NCBI RefSeq assembly: GCF_900129425.1
Contig: NZ_LT670817.1
Coordinates: forward strand, 186,001 to 250,000
Source: Bradyrhizobium erythrophlei
GTDB lineage: Bacteria > Pseudomonadota > Alphaproteobacteria > Rhizobiales > Xanthobacteraceae
DNA: 64,000 nucleotides
Direction of reading: 5' to 3'
In this document: positions 61,202 through 64,000 of the stretch, one piece after another
Position numbering within the stretch: position 1 is the first letter of the stretch
How the letters are laid out: every line of letters begins with the position of its first letter
Translations under genes and position numbers: made by a program
Notes under the pieces: generated by a model
Told to the model about the DNA's origin: nothing
Databases searched by the model: none
What the model saw: only the letters and a program-made list of their open reading frames with translations

Positions 61202-61617
61202 TGGCCGATCCCGCCCGCATCACCGATCAGTCGCCGACGGCCGAGGCCGCCACCATCACCGATCAGTCGCCGATGGCTGATCCCGCCGCCAGCACCGATC
61301 AGTCGCTGCCGCCAGAGATCGCCGAGAAGATGACGGCCGCAGGGTTTTCGCCTCAGGTCGCGACGCTGGTTGAAATTATCGAAGATTTTGCGCGGGCGCA
61401 GGCTGAAGTCCGCGCAAAGGCCGCGCGAGTCGCCGAGCTGGAACGTGCGGCCGAGGAGATGTGGCCCCTGAAGCGGCTGTTGCCGCTCGGCGAGTCATAC
61501 GAGTTAGCGCGCCGTGCGGCCGAACGCGGTGTGCTTGGAGCAACCCGCGTCGGTGGTCGTTGGTTCTGCACCAAGGCGGAGATGGAGCGCTGGGTTGCGG
61601 CAACCGGCCGCCGCTGA
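61201..61617 (+). CDS. Small DNA-binding-like protein with TDQSP repeats
   Basis: The 138-residue protein starts with three copies of a TDQS motif (ITDQSPTAEAATITDQSPMA, then ASTDQSL) spaced at about 13-residue intervals. A coiled-coil-like stretch (VRAKAARVAELERAAEEMW) follows, and then an excisionase/AlpA-type module (SYELARRAAERGVLGATRVG, then WFCTKAEMERWV). It is translationally coupled to the terminase-like gene. The role is unknown, but the C-terminal DNA-binding fold suggests regulation or DNA recognition. Confidence 0.65.
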   Translation: MADPARITDQSPTAEAATITDQSPMADPAASTDQSLPPEIAEKMTAAGFSPQVATLVEIIEDFARAQAEVRAKAARVAELERAAEEMWPLKRLLPLGESYELARRAAERGVLGATRVGGRWFCTKAEMERWVAATGRR

Positions 61618-61710
61618 TGCCTGCGGTGGATTTCGTAGTTTTAAAGCGCGAGACAATTGGCTCGCGATGCCTCATGCTTCATCCGTCTCCTCCAATGGCA
61701 GTAATCCTCC

Positions 61711-62439
61711 ATGGCTCTTTTCCCGAAAGCATCCGATCCGCAGAAGAAAGCGCAGCGTGATCTCGACGCGGCGCGCGCAAGCCGCAACAGCCTGATCGAA
61801 CGCCGCCAGATCGCTGAGACCAGCGCCGCCGAGCACCGTGACAAAGCGCGCAAGCTGGCGCGCGAAGGGGCCGATGACCAGACCCTTTCGGCCGCCGAAC
61901 TTGACATGCGTCGCGAGCAGGACCGCACTGCGACGTTTACCGGCGCGATCAGCGATGTCGAGGCGACTATCGCCAGCCTTGAGGGCGAGATCGCGCAGAT
62001 TATCGACCAGCGCTGCCGCAATGAGACGGCGACGGCCCTGACTACACTCGCGGACAAATTGGCGGCGGCGGCCACGGCCTTCGATGAACCTGTGGGGCAG
62101 CTTGCCGAGATGGCGCGCGAGAGCGCGCTGATCGTCCTCGACGGCCATCCCCTGCAAGTGTTCATGCATGCCGTCAGGGAGCAGGTGCCGCCTACAATCG
62201 CCGTGATCACCAACGGCCTGCGGGATCACGCCAAGGCGGTACTGGCTGGGACCCTTCCTCCGACGTTGCCGAAGCCAGCGGCGGAGCCCGTCAAACCTAA
62301 GGCTACCGAAATGCGCGAGGAGAAAGCGCCGCGTTCGCCGCATGCCGCTTTGGTCAACACCTCTGATCCGGTCATGGCAGCAGCAAACTTCCAGCCGCTT
62401 GATCGCGGACCCGCCCGCAAGCTGGAGATTGCGCCGTGA
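61711..62439 (+). CDS. Hypothetical coiled-coil protein of the element
   Basis: This 242-residue protein has a long helical coiled-coil region (about residues 15-110, including AQRDLDAARASRNSLIERRQ and SDVEATIASLEGEIAQIIDQ), then a helical middle and a Pro-rich C-terminal tail (PPTLPKPAAEPVKPKATEM). No catalytic motif is seen. Such proteins near phage packaging genes can be scaffold- or tail-like, but I cannot assign one. The stop overlaps the next GTG start. Confidence 0.65.
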   Translation: MALFPKASDPQKKAQRDLDAARASRNSLIERRQIAETSAAEHRDKARKLAREGADDQTLSAAELDMRREQDRTATFTGAISDVEATIASLEGEIAQIIDQRCRNETATALTTLADKLAAAATAFDEPVGQLAEMARESALIVLDGHPLQVFMHAVREQVPPTIAVITNGLRDHAKAVLAGTLPPTLPKPAAEPVKPKATEMREEKAPRSPHAALVNTSDPVMAAANFQPLDRGPARKLEIAP

Positions 62440-62642
62440 AAGCCGCACCTCCGGGCTGGGAGCCGCACAAGATCATGTCTCGCATTGATGGCTGGGTTGT
62501 CGATCCCGACGATGAGGATCGCATCCCGACCGTCGTCGCGGAGCTGATCGCCCGCGCAATGCCGCAGCTCGGCGACCACACCGTCGCCGATATTCGCGCG
62601 CGCATGTACGCCCGCCACAGAAAGGTGCTCGGTCATGACTGA
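62436..62642 (+). CDS. Small hypothetical protein of the element
   Basis: This 68-residue protein starts with a GTG at 62436, which overlaps the preceding stop (GTGA), and ends overlapping the peptidase gene. The sequence MKAAPPGWEPHKIMSRIDGW, then IPTVVAELIARAMPQLGDHT, shows no known family. The two overlaps make it very likely expressed as part of the operon. Confidence 0.6.
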   Translation: MKAAPPGWEPHKIMSRIDGWVVDPDDEDRIPTVVAELIARAMPQLGDHTVADIRARMYARHRKVLGHD

Positions 62643-63480
62643 AGGAATTCCGGCTGATGAGGTCCCCGAGCACCTTGCCGCCTCTCCGGCCGGAACGGTG
62701 ACCGCTGCCTGCGTCGGAGTTGGCAACGCCGACAATGGCGGCGGTCACGAGGAGGCCGATGACTATGATGAATTGCTGGCCTCGCTCGGTCGCACGGAGG
62801 AGCACGACCAACGAGTGGCCGTCCATGAGCTGGGCCATGTTTTCGTTAATCGCTTGATCGGAAACTGCAGCATTTCTGAAGTTACGATCAATCCCGGCGA
62901 CGGATTTGACGGGCTCTGTCGGGGCGCGGGGCGCGCGGCGTTTGGGTCTGGCGGGGCTATTGGTGTGGACGCGCGAGTCATTCGCGAGGTATTGCAGCCG
63001 CTGATGCCGCCCGAAGGCGAAGATCGCCGAGCCAAGGCCGATGTCTTCCAGTCCGTGCTCGATGCTGTCACCGAGTTGATGGCCGGTGAAGTTGCGGAGA
63101 AGATGCTACTGGACGGTGAGCCTACCTCTTCGGGCGATGATCGCCGTCAGGCGCGAGAGCTTGCGGCGTTGATCTGTAAGACAGGCCCGGCGACTGATCG
63201 CTTCATCTTGCTCTGCGAGCAGCAGGCTTACGATCTGCTCTCTCCATACGTGGGGGTGCTCATGTCGATGCAGATTGTGTTGCGAATTCACCGAGCCATG
63301 ACTGGCGAGGAGATGGACCGGGCAATCGCTACCGTGGTTGCTGGTCAGGCGTTGGCGGTTGAGCGTCTTCGCCGCGCCGATTGGCGCAAGCGCGAGGTAT
63401 CTGCCAACAGCTTTGAGGCAGCATGTGATCACGTTAATGGCGCATCAATGCCACATCTTGCGCCAGATCGGGTGCGGTAA
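62635..63480 (+). CDS. Stand-alone M41 (FtsH-type) zinc peptidase without AAA domain
   Basis: This 281-residue protein has the zinc-peptidase motif VAVHELGHVFV (His64, Glu65, His68). About 100 residues later comes the FtsH M41-type segment LMAGEVAEKMLLDG followed by TSSGDDRRQARELA, in which Asp169 is positioned as the third zinc ligand. The late helices GVLMSMQIVLRIHRAMTGEE also fit the M41 C-terminal bundle. There is no AAA ATPase, transmembrane or signal segment, so it cannot unfold proteins on its own. Adjacent genes are of the mobile element. A defence, lysis or regulatory protease role is speculative. Confidence 0.72.
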   Translation: MTEGIPADEVPEHLAASPAGTVTAACVGVGNADNGGGHEEADDYDELLASLGRTEEHDQRVAVHELGHVFVNRLIGNCSISEVTINPGDGFDGLCRGAGRAAFGSGGAIGVDARVIREVLQPLMPPEGEDRRAKADVFQSVLDAVTELMAGEVAEKMLLDGEPTSSGDDRRQARELAALICKTGPATDRFILLCEQQAYDLLSPYVGVLMSMQIVLRIHRAMTGEEMDRAIATVVAGQALAVERLRRADWRKREVSANSFEAACDHVNGASMPHLAPDRVR

Positions 63481-63533
63481 TCAGCGTTCCCAGATCGGAA
63501 GGCTCGGCGGATGTACCCGGCCCGATGATCTTG

Positions 63534-63569
63534 AAAGGCCCCGGCGTGCTCCATGACCGGGGCCTTTTT
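63534..63569 (+). terminator. Rho-independent terminator after the peptidase gene
   Basis: AAAGGCCCCGG (63534-63544) pairs with CCGGGGCCTTTTT (63557-63569) around a 12-base loop, giving a strong GC-rich stem followed by a T-run on the plus strand. It ends the element operon 54 bases after the peptidase stop. Confidence 0.88.
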
Positions 63570-63588
63570 CTCGATAGCTGGCTCTCAG

Positions 63589-63768
63589 TTAGCGCTGATG
63601 GCCCAATCCAACGCCCAGCGTGCGAGCTTTCTGCCTCAACGAACCTTCGGACCTCTTCATCAGCTTTGTGAGTTTGGCGACAGGCGTGCGTGCTTTAGAA
63701 TGTGCCTTGAGCAGCTTCACATCGTCCTTCGTATACTCTTTGCGCTTGCTCACCGTCTTCTTCGCCAC
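63589..63768 (-). CDS. Small basic helix-turn-helix-like protein
   Basis: This 59-residue protein reads AKKTVSKRKEYTKDDVKLLK, then AHSKARTPVAKLTKLMKRSE and GSLRQKARTLGVGLG. It is the pattern of small basic alphaproteobacterial proteins with a homeodomain-like fold (a K-rich start, then TPVxKLxKxxKRSxGSLRQKA). The start is probably the GTG at 63768, with GGAGAAC upstream; an ATG nearby is out of frame. It probably binds DNA. It is convergent with the peptidase operon. Confidence 0.72.
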   Translation of the reverse strand: MAKKTVSKRKEYTKDDVKLLKAHSKARTPVAKLTKLMKRSEGSLRQKARTLGVGLGHQR

Positions 63769-63872
63769 TTCATGTTCTCCAGAATGGTTGTAAGGTCGCG
63801 TAGTAGCACGCCGAACTCGCCGGTCAAGCGAGCGGATGTGAATAAGATGTTCGGTGATGATCACTGCACGTG

Positions 63873-64000
63873 GTGGCGATCATCGAGGAGAACAAGCCAG
63901 TGGTGCTCGCGCTCGCGCGGGCCTTGATAGATCATCAGGAGCGCCCCCTCAACGCCGCCGAGATCGACGCGGTGATCTCGCAGACGTTGGCACGAGAAGC
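63873..64000 (+). CDS. Partial open frame at the right edge
   Basis: From a GTG at 63873 (or 63870) the frame reads AIIEENKPVVLALARALIDH, then QERPLNAAEIDAVISQTLAR, and runs off the window. There is an in-frame stop at 63858-63860, so this is either a protein start or the remnant of a longer gene. The composition resembles the C-terminal helix region of FtsH-type peptidases (VxALAxALxxHxxLNxxEIDAVI), which may make it the tail of a broken M41 gene. This is a weak inference. Confidence 0.35.
   Translation, partial: MAIIEENKPVVLALARALIDHQERPLNAAEIDAVISQTLARE

Overview
The window looks like chromosomal DNA of an alphaproteobacterium of the Bradyrhizobium/Rhodopseudomonas group (Nitrobacteraceae). 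The evidence is high-GC coding sequence, a lithotrophic sox cluster, a box-type aerobic benzoyl-CoA pathway, many ABC importers, and several families of short palindromic intergenic repeats of the kind common in that group. This is inferred from gene content and repeat style only; no rRNA or tRNA gene was seen.

Layout. 1-5.0 kb (minus strand): a thiosulfate-oxidation operon soxX-soxY-soxZ-soxA-soxK-like-soxB followed by two DsrE-like secreted proteins, the second cut by the left edge. 5.2-8.7 kb (plus): a DUF938 methyltransferase and two MFS transporters. 8.8-13.7 kb: a VOC protein, a carboxymuconolactone decarboxylase-like protein, two adjacent acyl-CoA dehydrogenases and an amino-acid binding protein. 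13.8-18.1 kb (minus): an L,D-transpeptidase, a TlpA-like/CcdA thiol-redox pair, an ECF sigma factor and an SMP-30 family protein. 18.2-23.3 kb (minus): a coupled signalling operon made of a shortened TRAP-type binding protein, a membrane histidine kinase, a receiver-DUF3369-kinase and an OmpR-type regulator. 23.6-24.6 kb: an APH-like kinase.

24.9-35.2 kb: a peptide-type ABC importer followed by AtzG, AtzE, AtzH, a GntR regulator and a convergent AtzF-type allophanate hydrolase, which together suggest import and stepwise hydrolysis of a ureide- or biuret-like compound. 35.5-37.9 kb: a phospholipase D-like protein with a basic tail and a type II NADH dehydrogenase-like flavoprotein. 38.2-55.7 kb: an aromatic-acid region with a branched-chain-type ABC importer (livJHMGF order), a glutamine-synthetase-like ligase, a Rieske oxygenase, BoxR, a DUF3658 protein, benzoate-CoA ligase, an alpha/beta hydrolase, a DUF309 protein, BoxC, BoxB and an SDR. 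A site matching the known BoxR operator pattern lies before boxC. BoxA, the reductase partner of BoxB, is not in the window.

56.0-64.0 kb: an integrated element starting with a tyrosine integrase, then ParB-like and AlpA-like proteins, a replication-type winged-helix protein, a terminase-small-subunit-like protein, a frameshifted small gene, coiled-coil and hypothetical proteins, and an unusual AAA-less FtsH-type (M41) peptidase. It runs off the right edge.

The most unusual structures concern the repeats. One CTCTCC-type palindromic element lies in frame inside the fused ABC ATPase gene. Two others are associated with duplicated 3' gene tails (the glutamine-synthetase-like gene and boxB). 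Other points of interest are the internally shortened TRAP binding protein that heads a sensor operon, the M41 peptidase, and nested inverted repeats between divergent AlpA-like genes of the island.
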